A stretch of DNA of 64,000 nt, from assembly GCF_003287405.1 (NCBI RefSeq), contig NZ_PRLD01000011.1, positions 55,808-119,807 on the forward strand, given 5' to 3'. The position numbers and the translations under genes were made by a program. This document shows, one piece after another, positions 1 to 10,842 of this stretch (the first letter of the stretch is position 1; every line of letters begins with the position of its first letter). Below the pieces are notes generated by a model, which saw only the letters and a list, made by a program, of their open reading frames with translations, had not been told where the DNA came from and did no database searches. This DNA comes from Faecalibacterium prausnitzii. Lineage in GTDB: Bacteria; Bacillota; Clostridia; Oscillospirales; Ruminococcaceae.

Positions 1-1919
1 TTGGCGTACTGCTCCAGCGGGGTGCGCTTGATCAGACCCTGCTTAGTGACCATGGTCACATAGCCGCCCGACTGCTCGGCGTCCTTGCTCTGGCAGATCA
101 TATTGGTGACCTTTTCGCCCTCCGCCAGCTGCAGCAGGTTGACGATGTTCATGCCCTTGCTGGTGCGGCTGCCCTCGGCGATGGTGTAGCCCTTGATGCG
201 GAACAGGCGGCCCCGGTCGGTGACAAAGAGCACATAGTCGTGGGTGGAGCCTACGAACATCTCCTGCACGATATCCTCTTCCTTGCGGGTCATGCCGGAG
301 ATGCCGCGTCCGCCGCGGCGCTGTGCCTGATAGGTGGCCTTGAGCTGACGCTTGATATAACCGGCTTCGGTCAGGGTGTAGACGCACTGTTCCTCGGCGA
401 TCAGATCCTCGATATCCACCTCACCGGTCACGGACTGGATCTCGGTGCGGCGCTCGTCGCCGAAGCGCTTCTTCATTTCCAGCAGCTCGTCCTTGACGAT
501 GGCAAGCACCCGGGCGTCATCCGCCAGAATAGCTTCCCAGTCCTCGATCTTGGCGCGCAGGCCGGCCAGTTCTTCCTCGATCTTCAAAATTTCCAGACCA
601 GCCAGACGGCCCAGCTGCAGCTTGACGATGGCGTCTGCCTGCGGGTCATCAAAGCCGAACTGCTCCATGATGGCAGCCTTGGCTTCTGCCATGCCGCCCT
701 TGCAGGCGCGGATGGTGGCGATCAGCTCGTCCACGATATCGGTGGCCTTCTTCAGACCTTCCAGAATGTGGGCGCGCTCCTTGGCCTTTTTCAGGTCGTA
801 CTGGGTGCGGCGGCGCACCACTTCATCCTGAAACTCCACATACTTCTGCAGCATCTGCTTCAGGGTGAGCACCTTGGGCACCTTATGGTCGATGGCCAGC
901 ATAATGACGCCCACGGTATCCTGCAGCTGGGTGTACTGGTACAGCTGGTTCAGGATGACCTGTGCATTGGCGTCCTTGCGGATATCCACCACGATGCGCA
1001 TACCCTTGCGGTTGGTCTCATCGTTCAGGCCGGTAATGCCCTCGATGCGCTTTTCCTTGACAAGGTCTGCCATGTGCTCGATGAGACGCGCCTTGTTGAC
1101 CATATAGGGGATCTCGGTAATGACGATCTGGGTGCGGCCGTTCTTGGTCTCCTCAATGGTGGCGCGGCCGCGCAGGGTGATCTTGCCGCGTCCGGTGGCG
1201 TAGGCGGCGCGGATGCCGCTGCGTCCCATGATGATGCCGGCAGTGGGGAAGTCCGGTCCCTTGATGTGCTCCATCAGGCCGGGCAGGTCGATGTCCGGGT
1301 CATCGATATAGGCGATGCAGCCGTCAATGACTTCGCTCAGGTTGTGGGGCGGGATGTTGGTGGCCATACCGACCGCAATGCCCTGACTGCCGTTGACCAG
1401 CAGGTTCGGGAAGCGGCAGGGCAGCACGCTGGGCTCCTTTTTGGTCTCGTCAAAGTTGGGGTCCCAGTCGATGGTATCCTTCTCGATATCGGTCAGCATC
1501 TCCACCGCCATGCGGCTCATGCGGGCTTCGGTGTAACGGTAAGCAGCCGGGGGGTCGCCGTCCACAGAACCAAAGTTACCCTGACCATCCACCAGCGGAT
1601 AGCGCAGCGAGAAATCCTGTGCCAGACGTACCATGGCATCGTAGACCGATGCGTCGCCGTGGGGGTGGTAAGAGCCCAGCACTGCACCAACGGTATCGGC
1701 AGATTTGCGGTATGCATGGCTGGGGTCGTTGCCGCGCTCATGCATGGTGTACAGAATGCGGCGATGGACGGGTTTCAAGCCGTCCCGCACATCGGGCAGG
1801 GCGCGGGACACGATGACCGACATGGAATAATCCAGGAAGGCCGTTTCGATCTCCTTTTTGACATCGCGGATGATCTTTTTGGTTCCGCTGCCCGGTATCA
1901 TCACATAATCTTCTTCCAT
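1..1919 (-). CDS. gyrA: DNA gyrase subunit A (partial, C-terminus beyond left edge)
   Basis: Breakage-reunion subunit of DNA gyrase, which introduces negative supercoils with GyrB. About 639 residues are visible, from the ATG at 1919 to the window edge; the last part of the C-terminal beta-propeller is missing. The start is supported by GGAGG just upstream. Visible landmarks are the quinolone-resistance region with [10 protein letters not shown], the active-site tyrosine in AAYRYTE, and the start of the GyrA C-terminal repeats ([16 protein letters not shown]). The residue after GD is Ala and the next Ser (GDAS), where E. coli has Ser83-Ala84; mycobacteria also have GDAS. It follows gyrB on the same strand, but a 260-bp gap filled by a family I repeat separates them. 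The identity is certain. Confidence 0.98.
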   Translation of the reverse strand, partial: MEEDYVMIPGSGTKKIIRDVKKEIETAFLDYSMSVIVSRALPDVRDGLKPVHRRILYTMHERGNDPSHAYRKSADTVGAVLGSYHPHGDASVYDAMVRLAQDFSLRYPLVDGQGNFGSVDGDPPAAYRYTEARMSRMAVEMLTDIEKDTIDWDPNFDETKKEPSVLPCRFPNLLVNGSQGIAVGMATNIPPHNLSEVIDGCIAYIDDPDIDLPGLMEHIKGPDFPTAGIIMGRSGIRAAYATGRGKITLRGRATIEETKNGRTQIVITEIPYMVNKARLIEHMADLVKEKRIEGITGLNDETNRKGMRIVVDIRKDANAQVILNQLYQYTQLQDTVGVIMLAIDHKVPKVLTLKQMLQKYVEFQDEVVRRRTQYDLKKAKERAHILEGLKKATDIVDELIATIRACKGGMAEAKAAIMEQFGFDDPQADAIVKLQLGRLAGLEILKIEEELAGLRAKIEDWEAILADDARVLAIVKDELLEMKKRFGDERRTEIQSVTGEVDIEDLIAEEQCVYTLTEAGYIKRQLKATYQAQRRGGRGISGMTRKEEDIVQEMFVGSTHDYVLFVTDRGRLFRIKGYTIAEGSRTSKGMNIVNLLQLAEGEKVTNMICQSKDAEQSGGYVTMVTKQGLIKRTPLEQYA

Positions 1920-1986
1920 TTGTTCCTCCGTAGGGTTTGACCCTCTCTTTTGTACAGGAAAGGGATTTTTTTCTCGGAAAACAGCC

Positions 1987-2175
1987 TCGCCCTCTCAGGC
2001 GCTTACGCGCCAGATTCCCCCTTTTGTCGCTGCGCGACATCTTCCCCCGGCGCGGGGGAAGTCTTTCCTCAAAGTGGGAGCCCTTGGCAGTCCACGCAAA
2101 GTTTATCTTTTTGCCAAGGCCTCTCCCTTTGGGAGAGGTGGCAGTGAGCGAAGCGAACTGACGGAGAGGGCGAGC
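1987..2175. repeat. Family I intergenic repeat, copy 1 (gyrB-gyrA gap)
   Basis: GC-rich element whose ends are complementary (GCCCTCTCAG at the left, GGAGAGGGC at the right). Inside are several short hairpins, such as GGCGCTTACGCGCC, TCGCTGCGCGA, CCCCCGGCGCGGGGG and CTCTCCCTTTGGGAGAG. The same architecture recurs at ten other places in this window. It nearly fills the space between gyrB and gyrA, so it may affect their co-transcription. Confidence 0.85.
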
Positions 2176-2179
2176 ACGC

Positions 2180-4192
<2,013 letters not shown>

Positions 4193-4216
4193 TCATTTTT
4201 GCGTTTGTTTTTTCAA

Positions 4217-4245
4217 ATTATAGCAAAGCGGGAACCGGTACACCA
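4217..4245 (-). promoter_or_regulatory. Probable gyrB promoter
   Basis: Minus-strand TGGTGT (4240-4245), a 17-bp spacer and TATAAT (4217-4222), preceded by TGC, which makes an extended -10. It lies about 43 bp upstream of the gyrB start. The -35 is weak, but the extended -10 is strong. Confidence 0.6.
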
Positions 4246-4393
4246 TGGTGTACTTTTTTCTCGCCGTTTTGTTGTGTTTTCACGCGCTGCCCGCAGCGGG
4301 CGTTCCGGCTGGCACGGTGCAGCTTTCCGGGCAGTTCCGGGGCTTTCCCATCCCTCTTTTTTCTGTGGATCTTCCGCCCGTTTTCCGCAAATT

Positions 4394-4651
4394 TCACTCC
4401 ACCATCTTTTGCGCTCTGCGGCGCATGGCGGCGCTGGACAGCTCCGAAAGATACACCGCATCCACCAGCCCTCCGTCTGCCAGCACATAGCACTGGGGCA
4501 GCTCGTCCGAAAGACTGACCACCGCCCCGTTCTTCTGGGCGTAATTCAGAAACTCCCGCCCCCGGGGAGAGGTGGTGGTGGTCTCCAGATCAAAGATGCC
4601 AATGATATCACGGTCGTTCAGGACATAGTCCCGCCCCAGATGAATATACAT
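4394..4651 (-). CDS. remB: RemB/YaaB-like extracellular matrix regulator (DUF370 family)
   Basis: An 85-residue protein beginning MYIHLGRDYVLNDRDIIGIFD, closely resembling the N-terminus of Bacillus RemB (YaaB), which also lies between recF and gyrB. The conserved tail SSAAMRRRAQKM matches the family. RemA/RemB proteins are small DNA-binding regulators first described for biofilm matrix genes; the target in this organism is unknown. The start has GGGAGA upstream. Both synteny and sequence support the call. Confidence 0.85.
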   Translation of the reverse strand: MYIHLGRDYVLNDRDIIGIFDLETTTTSPRGREFLNYAQKNGAVVSLSDELPQCYVLADGGLVDAVYLSELSSAAMRRRAQKMVE

Positions 4652-4740
4652 ACTGTATTTTCTCCCGTGTCTTTTGTTTGCATAAAATCCGCGAAATTGT
4701 AGTTTTTATGCAATGCTTTCTGCAACATTCCTCTATGCCG

Positions 4741-5862
4741 TCAGACCCGGTTCAGCACCCCGCCGTCCATGCGGTACACCTCGCCGTCGGTCTTTAAAAA
4801 GTCCGTGTCATCGCAGCTGGTCACAAAGGTCTGCTTTTCCTTCATGCAGGTGAGCAGATACTGCTTGCGCCCTTCGTCCAGCTCGCTCAGCACATCATCC
4901 AGCAGCAGTACCGGGTGCTCCCCGGTGATCTGCGCCGCTGCTGCGGCTTCCGCCATTTTCAGGCTCAGCACCACGCTGCGCTGCTGTCCCTGACTGGCAT
5001 ACACCCGGGCGGGTTGGTCGTCCAGCAGCAGCTCCAGGTCCTCGCGGTGGATGCCGCACAGGCTCTGCCCGGCGCGCAGCTCCTCCTCCTGCCGCTGGCG
5101 CAGCAGTGCGGCAAGCCCGCCCGGTGCAAACTGGGCGGCATAGCGGATGCTCATCCGCTCCGCCCCATGGGAAAGTTCTGCATAGTTGGCACAGGCGCGG
5201 GGAGCAAGCAGTGTCAGATACTCCCGCCGCCGCTGCTGCAAGGCCTCGCCCTGCGCGGCAAGCTCGGTATTGAGCACCTCCAACAGGGTGCGCTTTTCCG
5301 CATAGGGGCGCTCCTGCCCGTTTGCAGAGTGGCGTAGCAGCGCATTTTTTTGCTGTAATACCCGCACATAGCGGCGGTAGCTGGCCAGATACCCGGGGTA
5401 CAGCTGGCACAGCGCAGCGTCCAGAAATTTACGCCGCCCTTCCGGAGCCCCCTTGACAAGGCTCAGGTGGCCGGGGTCGAACACCACCGCCGGAAAGCTG
5501 CCCGCCAGTGCTGCCGCCCGCTTGGGCGCTGCGCCGTTTACTGCCGCATAGCGGCCGGGCTTTGCGGCTTCCGGGGTGCCCACGGTCATGCGGATATGGG
5601 CAGGCTCAGCGGGCTCGCAGCCCTCGGGCCGGTCCCGCTGGGTGTCGGCTTCCAGCACCGCGAATGCTTCTCCCCGGCGCACAAGCTCGGCATCCTTGCC
5701 GCCCCGGAAGCTTTTGCCGCCGGTCAGCAGCCAGATGGCTTCCAGAAGGTTCGTTTTACCCTGCCCGTTGTTGCCGCAGATGACGGTAAGCTCCCGGCCG
5801 GGCTCCAGCCGTGCCGCACAAATATTGCGATAGTTCTGTACTTCCAGCGAAAGCAGACGCAT
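4741..5862 (-). CDS. recF: DNA replication and repair protein RecF
   Basis: ATP-binding repair protein (373 aa) that helps load RecA at gapped DNA. Walker A is GNNGQGKTNLLEAI at about 30-43, an ABC-type signature lies near YASQGQQRS, and Walker B is LLLDDVLSELDEGR. Length is normal for the family. The ATG at 5862 directly abuts the stop of the S4-domain gene (TAA then ATG), so translational coupling is likely and no separate strong RBS is seen. Confidence 0.97.
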   Translation of the reverse strand: MRLLSLEVQNYRNICAARLEPGRELTVICGNNGQGKTNLLEAIWLLTGGKSFRGGKDAELVRRGEAFAVLEADTQRDRPEGCEPAEPAHIRMTVGTPEAAKPGRYAAVNGAAPKRAAALAGSFPAVVFDPGHLSLVKGAPEGRRKFLDAALCQLYPGYLASYRRYVRVLQQKNALLRHSANGQERPYAEKRTLLEVLNTELAAQGEALQQRRREYLTLLAPRACANYAELSHGAERMSIRYAAQFAPGGLAALLRQRQEEELRAGQSLCGIHREDLELLLDDQPARVYASQGQQRSVVLSLKMAEAAAAAQITGEHPVLLLDDVLSELDEGRKQYLLTCMKEKQTFVTSCDDTDFLKTDGEVYRMDGGVLNRV

Positions 5863-6078
5863 TTACTGACCCTGCCCGATCTCTACGCTCTGCCCGTCCA
5901 GCTCGATGATATCCCCGGCGCGGCACTTTTTGCCCCGCATGGTGCACACCTCGCCGTTCACTTTCACAGCACCGCCCTGCACCAGCTCCTTGGCTTCGCC
6001 GCCGGTCTCGCACAGGCCGGCAAATTTGAGCAGGGCATCCAGCTTGATAAACTCGGTATGAATAAGAATCTTCTGCAT
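5863..6078 (-). CDS. rlbA: S4-domain RNA-binding protein (YaaA/RlbA-like)
   Basis: A 71-residue S4-like protein ([31 protein letters not shown]) between dnaN and recF, the position of yaaA/rlbA in Bacillus. S4 domains bind structured RNA, and the Bacillus homologue has been linked to ribosome assembly. RBS AAGGAG precedes the ATG at 6078. It abuts recF with no gap. Confidence 0.88.
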   Translation of the reverse strand: MQKILIHTEFIKLDALLKFAGLCETGGEAKELVQGGAVKVNGEVCTMRGKKCRAGDIIELDGQSVEIGQGQ

Positions 6079-6090
6079 AAAACGCGCTCC

Positions 6091-7197
6091 TTAGTCGTTT
6101 TTAAACCGTACCGGCAGTACCAGATACAAAAAGTCGTTGCCCTCTACCGGCAGCACCTTCACCGGGCTCAAGGGGCCGCTGATCTCCATGCGCACCTGCT
6201 CGGTGCGGGCGTTGCGCAGCGCATCCAGCAGATAGCGGTTGTTGAAGCCGATCTCCACCTCATCGCCCTCGCAGGCGGCGCTGAACTCGTCCACCACGCG
6301 GCCAAGGTTCGTCTGGCAGCGCACCACGACTTTACCCTCTGTAAAGGAGATGCGGAGGGGATTTTTTAAACGCTCTGTAATAATCAGGGAAGCACGCTCG
6401 ATGGTGGAGATGAAGTCCTTGGTGTCGATGGTCACCCGGGTGCGGCTTCCGGCGGGGATGACGTTGCGGTAATTCAGGAACTCGCCCTCGATCAGGCGGC
6501 TCATGATGGTGTAACCGGCGGTGGTGAACACCACATAGCGGCGGTTGGCACTGATGTGCACGTCCTCCTCGTCATCGTTGGCCAGCAGGTGGGACACCTC
6601 GGTCATGGTCTTGCTGGGCACGATGATGCGGATATCCTTCACGGCGGTGATGGGACGCTCCACGATGGCAAGGCGGTAGCCGTCCAGCGCCACCATAGTC
6701 AGCTTGTCCAGCTCGATCTCGAACAGCTCGCCGGTGTGGGCGGGTTTTTTCTCGTCCTGACTGACAGCGTACAAGGTGCGTTCGATCATGTCCCGCAGCA
6801 CGCCGGTCTTGATGGTCAGGGTCTGCTCCGCGCCGGTGTTGGGCAGATCCGGGAAATCGGTGGCGGGCATGGACTGGATCTCGAACTGTGCCACGCCGCT
6901 CTGGATGGTGGTCTTGCCGTTATCGGCAGCCACAATGCTGATCTGACCTGCCGGCATCCGGCTGATCATGCTGCTGAGCAGCTTTGCATTCAGTACGATC
7001 TCGCCGGGCTCCTTGATGTTGGCTTCGATGGTGGTCACAATGCCCATTTCCAGATCGTAGCCGGTCAGGGTGAGCTGAAAACCTTCGGCCTTCAGCAGAA
7101 TGCCCTCCAGCACCGGGATGGACGAGCGCATGGTGACAGCTTTGGAAACGCCGTCGATGGCTGCACTGAGCAGCGTTTTATCGCAGACGATGTTCAA
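6091..7197 (-). CDS. dnaN: DNA polymerase III beta sliding clamp
   Basis: Processivity clamp of the replicative polymerase, 368 aa, with three repeated clamp domains. The N-terminus is MNIVCDKTLLSAAIDGVSKAV and the C-terminus is YLVLPVRFKND, both typical. The start codon is TTG at 7197, preceded by GGAGAG at a suitable distance. The upstream 398 bp hold the putative unwinding region of oriC, so the dnaN promoter must overlap the origin or lie in dnaA. Confidence 0.97.
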   Translation of the reverse strand: MNIVCDKTLLSAAIDGVSKAVTMRSSIPVLEGILLKAEGFQLTLTGYDLEMGIVTTIEANIKEPGEIVLNAKLLSSMISRMPAGQISIVAADNGKTTIQSGVAQFEIQSMPATDFPDLPNTGAEQTLTIKTGVLRDMIERTLYAVSQDEKKPAHTGELFEIELDKLTMVALDGYRLAIVERPITAVKDIRIIVPSKTMTEVSHLLANDDEEDVHISANRRYVVFTTAGYTIMSRLIEGEFLNYRNVIPAGSRTRVTIDTKDFISTIERASLIITERLKNPLRISFTEGKVVVRCQTNLGRVVDEFSAACEGDEVEIGFNNRYLLDALRNARTEQVRMEISGPLSPVKVLPVEGNDFLYLVLPVRFKND

Positions 7198-7595
7198 AAC
7201 AGTATCTCTCCTTTTTTCACACTTCCGGCGGAATATCTGTCCTTTGGGCTGCTGCCGGAAGGCAGTAATATATTGAACTTGTTGTAGTAACCGTAGTAGG
7301 GGGTGGGGAAGATGTTGAAAACCCGGAAATGTCTTGCCGGGATGCGGGGCTTTGGCTTTCCACCGGGTTGTGGAAGGCTCGTGAAGGAAATGTTGAAAGG
7401 TGGGGAACGGTGTTTCTTTCCACAGCCGATGTGAAGAACTGATGTTAAATGTTGAAAACTAAGTGGAAAGTGTGGAAAGCTTCGCCTTTTTGCCACAAGA
7501 TATAGGCGTATTTTCCCCTTTTTGTTCCGGTTTCTCCCCATATTTTGGGGTCACACCCTGAAATGAGTATGACTTTTGTCCAGTTTTCCCCCGGT
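7198..7595. other. oriC core region between dnaA and dnaN
   Basis: This noncoding stretch separates dnaA and dnaN. It contains many 9-mers one mismatch from the TTTTCCACA box: TGTTGAAAA at 7313-7321 and 7450-7458, TGTTGAAAG at 7391-7399, CTTTCCACA at 7416-7424, its complement at 7471-7479, and TTGTGGAAG at 7369-7377. Moving toward dnaN there is a G-rich stretch (7300-7310), then TAGTAACCGTAGTAG (7285-7299), which resembles a DnaA-trio tract, then an AT-rich stretch (7264-7278). This is the order of the basal unwinding system in Bacillus. The origin call rests on synteny plus these motifs. Confidence 0.8.
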
Positions 7596-8918
7596 TTAAG
7601 CCTTCACGTTCTTGATGATATCGCTCACGGTCTCCCGCAGATGCTGGTCGTTCTTCATGTCCCGCTCCATGGTCTTGAGGGAGTAGACGATGGTGGAGTG
7701 GTCGCGGCCGGAGAATTCCCGCCCGATCTCCTCCATGCTCATGCCGGTGACTTCCCGCAGGATATAGATGGCAACGCGCCGGGCGGAAGCCACGTTGGCG
7801 TTGCGCTTGGTGCCCCGGATGTCGGCAGGGGACACGTTGAAGGTGCGGGATACCTCGCCGATGATCTTTTCGATGGTCACCGGCACCGGCTGGGTCTCGT
7901 TGAGGATATCCTTGATGGCGTTCTGTGCCACGCTGATCACCGGCTGGATGCCCTCCAGCATATAATAGGCGTTCAGCTTTTTCACTGCGCCCTCCAGCTG
8001 GCGGATGTTGTTTTTCAGGTGGTTGGCAATGAACTCTGCCACGTCCTCGGGCAGGTCCAGATGCAGCAGCTCTGCCTTGCGCTTCACGATGGCAACGCGG
8101 GTCTCAAAATCCGGCGGCTGCACATCGGCGGTCAGACCCCACTCAAAGCGGGTGCGCAGACGCTCCTCCAGGCTCTTGATCTCCTTGGCGGGGCGATCGG
8201 AAGCGATGACGATCTGCTTGTGGGCGTCATGCAGGGAGTTGAAGGTGTGGAAGAACTCTTCCTGCGTGGACTCCTTGCCCGCGATGAACTGGATATCGTC
8301 CACCAGCAAAAGGTCTGCCACGCGGTACTTCATGCGGAAGTCCTCGGTGCTGCCGGCGCGGATGGCAGCGATCAGCTCGTTGGTGAACTGCTCGCAGGTG
8401 ACATACATGATGACGAAATCGGGGTGGGTGCGCTTGATCTCGGTCTGAATGGCGGTCAGCAGATGGGTCTTGCCAAGGCCGGAGCCGCCGTAGATGAACA
8501 GGGGGTTATAGGCCCCGGAGGGGTTTGCCGCCACAGCCTGCGCAGCAGCAAACGCAAACTGGTTGGACGGCCCCTTGATGAAGTTTTCGAAGGTGAACTC
8601 GTAGTTGCCCTGCGGGGAGGCGGGGTTTGCCTCGTACTGCTGGGCCAGCACTACTTCGTGGGGCGGGGTGCTGGGCACCACAAGGGTGATGTCCACATCA
8701 AAGCCCAGCACGGACTTGAAGGCCTCCTTGAGCAGGCCAAGGTACCGGTCGGTGACGATCTTGCAGATAAAATCGTTGCGCACCGACAGGGTGATATGGC
8801 TGGAGTCCTCAAAGCTGATGGGCTCCAACCCGTCGATATAGAGATTGTACGTTGGCTCGGCCATCTGCGCCTTGCAGTACATCTGGGCCGCTTCTAAAAC
8901 GTCCTTGAAAGAATCCAT
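7596..8918 (-). CDS. dnaA: Chromosomal replication initiator DnaA
   Basis: AAA+ initiator that binds DnaA boxes and opens oriC, 440 aa. Domain I occupies about 1-85 and the linker is short. Walker A is GGSGLGKTHL, Walker B is LLVDDIQFIAGKE, and domain IV carries GREFSGRDHSTIVYS. Start ATG at 8918 with GGAG upstream. It is transcribed away from rpmH, and its upstream region contains two consensus DnaA boxes, consistent with autoregulation. Confidence 0.98.
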   Translation of the reverse strand: MDSFKDVLEAAQMYCKAQMAEPTYNLYIDGLEPISFEDSSHITLSVRNDFICKIVTDRYLGLLKEAFKSVLGFDVDITLVVPSTPPHEVVLAQQYEANPASPQGNYEFTFENFIKGPSNQFAFAAAQAVAANPSGAYNPLFIYGGSGLGKTHLLTAIQTEIKRTHPDFVIMYVTCEQFTNELIAAIRAGSTEDFRMKYRVADLLLVDDIQFIAGKESTQEEFFHTFNSLHDAHKQIVIASDRPAKEIKSLEERLRTRFEWGLTADVQPPDFETRVAIVKRKAELLHLDLPEDVAEFIANHLKNNIRQLEGAVKKLNAYYMLEGIQPVISVAQNAIKDILNETQPVPVTIEKIIGEVSRTFNVSPADIRGTKRNANVASARRVAIYILREVTGMSMEEIGREFSGRDHSTIVYSLKTMERDMKNDQHLRETVSDIIKNVKA

Positions 8919-8976
8919 AAAACATCCACTCCATTGAATCGGTCGAAGTTTTCAACAATGCTGCTGATACCACGTT

Positions 8977-9005
8977 AGTATACCACAAAAATCTCCCTGC
9001 GTCTA
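8977..9005 (-). promoter_or_regulatory. Probable dnaA promoter
   Basis: Minus-strand TAGACG (9000-9005), 17-bp spacer, TATACT (8977-8982) with a TGG extension. It is 59 bp upstream of the dnaA start. Confidence 0.6.
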
Positions 9006-9056
9006 TATTACTATAATGTAATTTATAATACATAAGATAAGATGGTACAGCAGCCT

Positions 9057-9109
9057 TGTGGAAAAACGCCAAAAAGACCACAATATCTGGTAGAAAAAAG
9101 TTTTCCACA
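9057..9109. other. Two consensus DnaA boxes upstream of dnaA
   Basis: TTTTCCACA is present exactly on the minus strand at 9057-9065 and on the plus strand at 9101-9109, facing each other within the AT-rich dnaA-rpmH divergent region (8919-9293). They could serve origin function, dnaA autoregulation, or both. Apart from these boxes and two promoters I see no gene in this 375-bp gap. Confidence 0.75.
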
Positions 9110-9184
9110 GCAAAATGGTGAAAAAGTTGAAAAGCTTTTAACAGAAAAATCAGAAAAAAGTTTGCAGAAAACTGCAAAAAATGC

Positions 9185-9214
9185 TTGACAGAACGTCATA
9201 CTATGCGATATACT
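9185..9214 (+). promoter_or_regulatory. rpmH promoter
   Basis: TTGACA (9185-9190), 18-bp spacer, TATACT (9209-9214). It drives rpmH and possibly the genes beyond the terminator at 9477. Confidence 0.8.
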
Positions 9215-9293
9215 GTTGAATTGCAAGCCTGTCCCCAATCTGGGACCGATCAAGACCCCATACCGGGGATAAGTTTTTACGGAGGATACAACC

Positions 9294-9428
9294 ATGAAGA
9301 GAACTTTTCAGCCCAAGAAGCGTCAGCGCAAGGAAGTTCATGGCTTTCTGACCCGCATGAGCACCAAGAACGGCCGTAAGGTCATCAATGCTCGCCGTGC
9401 AAAGGGCCGCAAGAGCCTGACTGTCTGA
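9294..9428 (+). CDS. rpmH: Ribosomal protein bL34
   Basis: A 44-residue highly basic protein, [18 protein letters not shown] through [13 protein letters not shown], the standard L34 of the 50S subunit. The start has GGAGG at 9281-9285. Its place next to dnaA and ahead of rnpA is nearly universal in bacteria. Confidence 0.98.
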   Translation: MKRTFQPKKRQRKEVHGFLTRMSTKNGRKVINARRAKGRKSLTV

Positions 9429-9476
9429 TCTCTGCCTTGCAGGTGAGATCCGGCGCAGAAATGAATATGCGCACAA

Positions 9477-9513
9477 AAGACCGCTGATATCCCATTGGCG
9501 GTCTTATTTTTTT
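9477..9513 (+). terminator. Intrinsic terminator after rpmH
   Basis: AAGACCGC (9477-9484) pairs with GCGGTCTT (9498-9505), followed by ATTTTTTT. It could limit read-through from the strong rpmH promoter into rnpA. Confidence 0.85.
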
Positions 9514-9631
9514 ACCCGTCAAAAGTTTTTTCGTAAAAATGCCCGGATGGGCTTTTAAACTGCAAAAATTTTTGATATACTGGCTAAAGAGTGCACCCAT
9601 GTGCACCCGGACGAAAGGAGGTGCCGATGTT

Positions 9632-10039
9632 ATGCGTTATCGTCCGATCCGCCGCAACAGCGAGTTTGGCCGTGTGTACGCCCGCGGCAAGTCCTATGTG
9701 AACCCGGCACTGGTACTGTATGTGCTCAAGACCCGCGGCCGCAACACCCGGGTGGGCCTGACCGCCACCAAAAAAATCGGCCACGCCGTGCAGCGCAACC
9801 GCGCCCGCCGCGTGATGAAAGCCGCCATCGACGAGCATCTGGATCACAATATCGGCGGCTACGATCTGATCTTCGTGGCCCGGGGCATGACCCCCAAGCT
9901 GAAAAGCTGGCAGCTGAGCAGCGTTGTGGCAAAGCTGTTTGCCCAGGCCGGTCTGCCGGATAAGGCCAAGCGCCCGGACGCAAAGCCGCCCGCCACCGTG
10001 CCCCCTGCCCGCAAACAAAAGCCGGAGCCCCGCGTGTGA
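9632..10039 (+). CDS. rnpA: Ribonuclease P protein component
   Basis: Protein subunit of RNase P, which matures tRNA 5' ends; 135 aa from ATG 9632. The RNR motif is clear (QRNRARRVMKAAI), as is the N-terminal MRYRPIRRNSEFGRVY. AGGAGG at 9616-9621 fixes this start, although the frame is open further upstream. A proline- and lysine-rich C-terminal extension of about 25 residues goes beyond the usual family length. The stop overlaps the GTG start of yidD. Confidence 0.95.
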   Translation: MRYRPIRRNSEFGRVYARGKSYVNPALVLYVLKTRGRNTRVGLTATKKIGHAVQRNRARRVMKAAIDEHLDHNIGGYDLIFVARGMTPKLKSWQLSSVVAKLFAQAGLPDKAKRPDAKPPATVPPARKQKPEPRV

Positions 10040-10350
10040 ACCGGCTGCAAATGCTCTGCCGCAGGGCGCTGTGCGTGCCCATCCGCATCTACCAGTACAC
10101 CCTCAGCCCATGGATCGGCCGCAGCTGCCGGTTTTCGCCCAGCTGCAGCAACTACACCATGCAGGCCATCCTGACCCACGGCTGTGTAAAGGGCATTCTG
10201 CTGGGCGCATGGCGCATTGCCCGGTGCAATCCGCTGGGCAAGTGGGGTTACGACCCCGTGCCGCCGCCCGGCCGCTGGCAAAGCCCCGCCCGCAACCTGC
10301 AGCCCGCAAAGCTGTTTTACACACGGCACAAGCGAAAGGTGGAAAAATAG
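10036..10350 (+). CDS. yidD: Membrane protein insertion efficiency factor YidD
   Basis: A 104-aa protein with the family core IRIYQYTLSPWIGRSCRFSPSCSNYTMQAI and the cysteines typical of YidD. It is thought to assist membrane protein insertion with YidC. It starts with GTG at 10036, overlapping the rnpA stop (GTGTGA), so coupling is likely. The 492-bp gap after it holds repeats of families II and III and no gene. Confidence 0.94.
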   Translation: MNRLQMLCRRALCVPIRIYQYTLSPWIGRSCRFSPSCSNYTMQAILTHGCVKGILLGAWRIARCNPLGKWGYDPVPPPGRWQSPARNLQPAKLFYTRHKRKVEK

Positions 10351-10424
10351 AGGTTTCCTGCGCAGAGCGTAGTCGCGTGTTTAAAATTTAATGCTTTTTG
10401 CAAAGTGCATCGCCGCCGGGTATG

Positions 10425-10576
10425 TACTCTTTTGCGCGCACAAAAGAGTACCAGAAAAGCGCCCGCTACTTTCGAAGCGCGGGAGGCACGAACCAGGGGC
10501 TGCTCGCCCCTGGTAACCCCAAAGCGGTTGGGCTCCATACAAAAAATCCAAGCCGCTGCGCTAGAGGATTTTTTGT
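10425..10576 (+). repeat. Family II intergenic repeat, copy 1
   Basis: It begins with a 10-bp hairpin, TACTCTTTTG (10425-10434) with CAAAAGAGTA (10441-10450). A second hairpin follows, ACCAGGGGC with GCCCCTGGT around a TGCTC loop (10492-10514), then AACCCCAAAGCGGTTGGGCT. It closes with ACAAAAAATCC (10539-10549) pairing with GGATTTTTTGT (10566-10576). Copies at 13153 and 18890 share the layout with different stem sequences. Confidence 0.75.
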
Positions 10577-10651
10577 GTTCCGCCGGTTTGAAGTCGCTGC
10601 GCGACGGCCACAGCCGGCCGCAGCAAATGCCGTTTTTCGTTACGACCCTCT

Positions 10652-10757
10652 CCGGTGAAAATGCAAATCGAAAAAATCCGCAGATTTTTTCGATTTGCGA
10701 AATTAAAATTTTATTTCCGCTATTTATGGCCAGAGCAAAGCGGCGGCCATTTTAGAT
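10652..10757 (-). repeat. Family III structured repeat, copy A (antisense to the yidD-yidC operon)
   Basis: A 15-bp perfect hairpin (10663-10677 with 10684-10698) around CTGCGG on the minus strand, then ATTTTCACC. Upstream in the minus-strand sense is the conserved module: ATGGCC (10746-10751 side) pairing with GGCCAT, and GCGG/CCGC. Unlike the other copies, no minus-strand gene ends next to it; it lies between yidD and yidC in reverse orientation. Confidence 0.8.
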
Positions 10758-10842
10758 AATAAAGCTTCTTATGACGCGCTGCACTGTGGGCGGCGTGTCC
10801 TACGATAAAAAATAATGCGTCCCGGGCCACAGCCGGGGCAGA

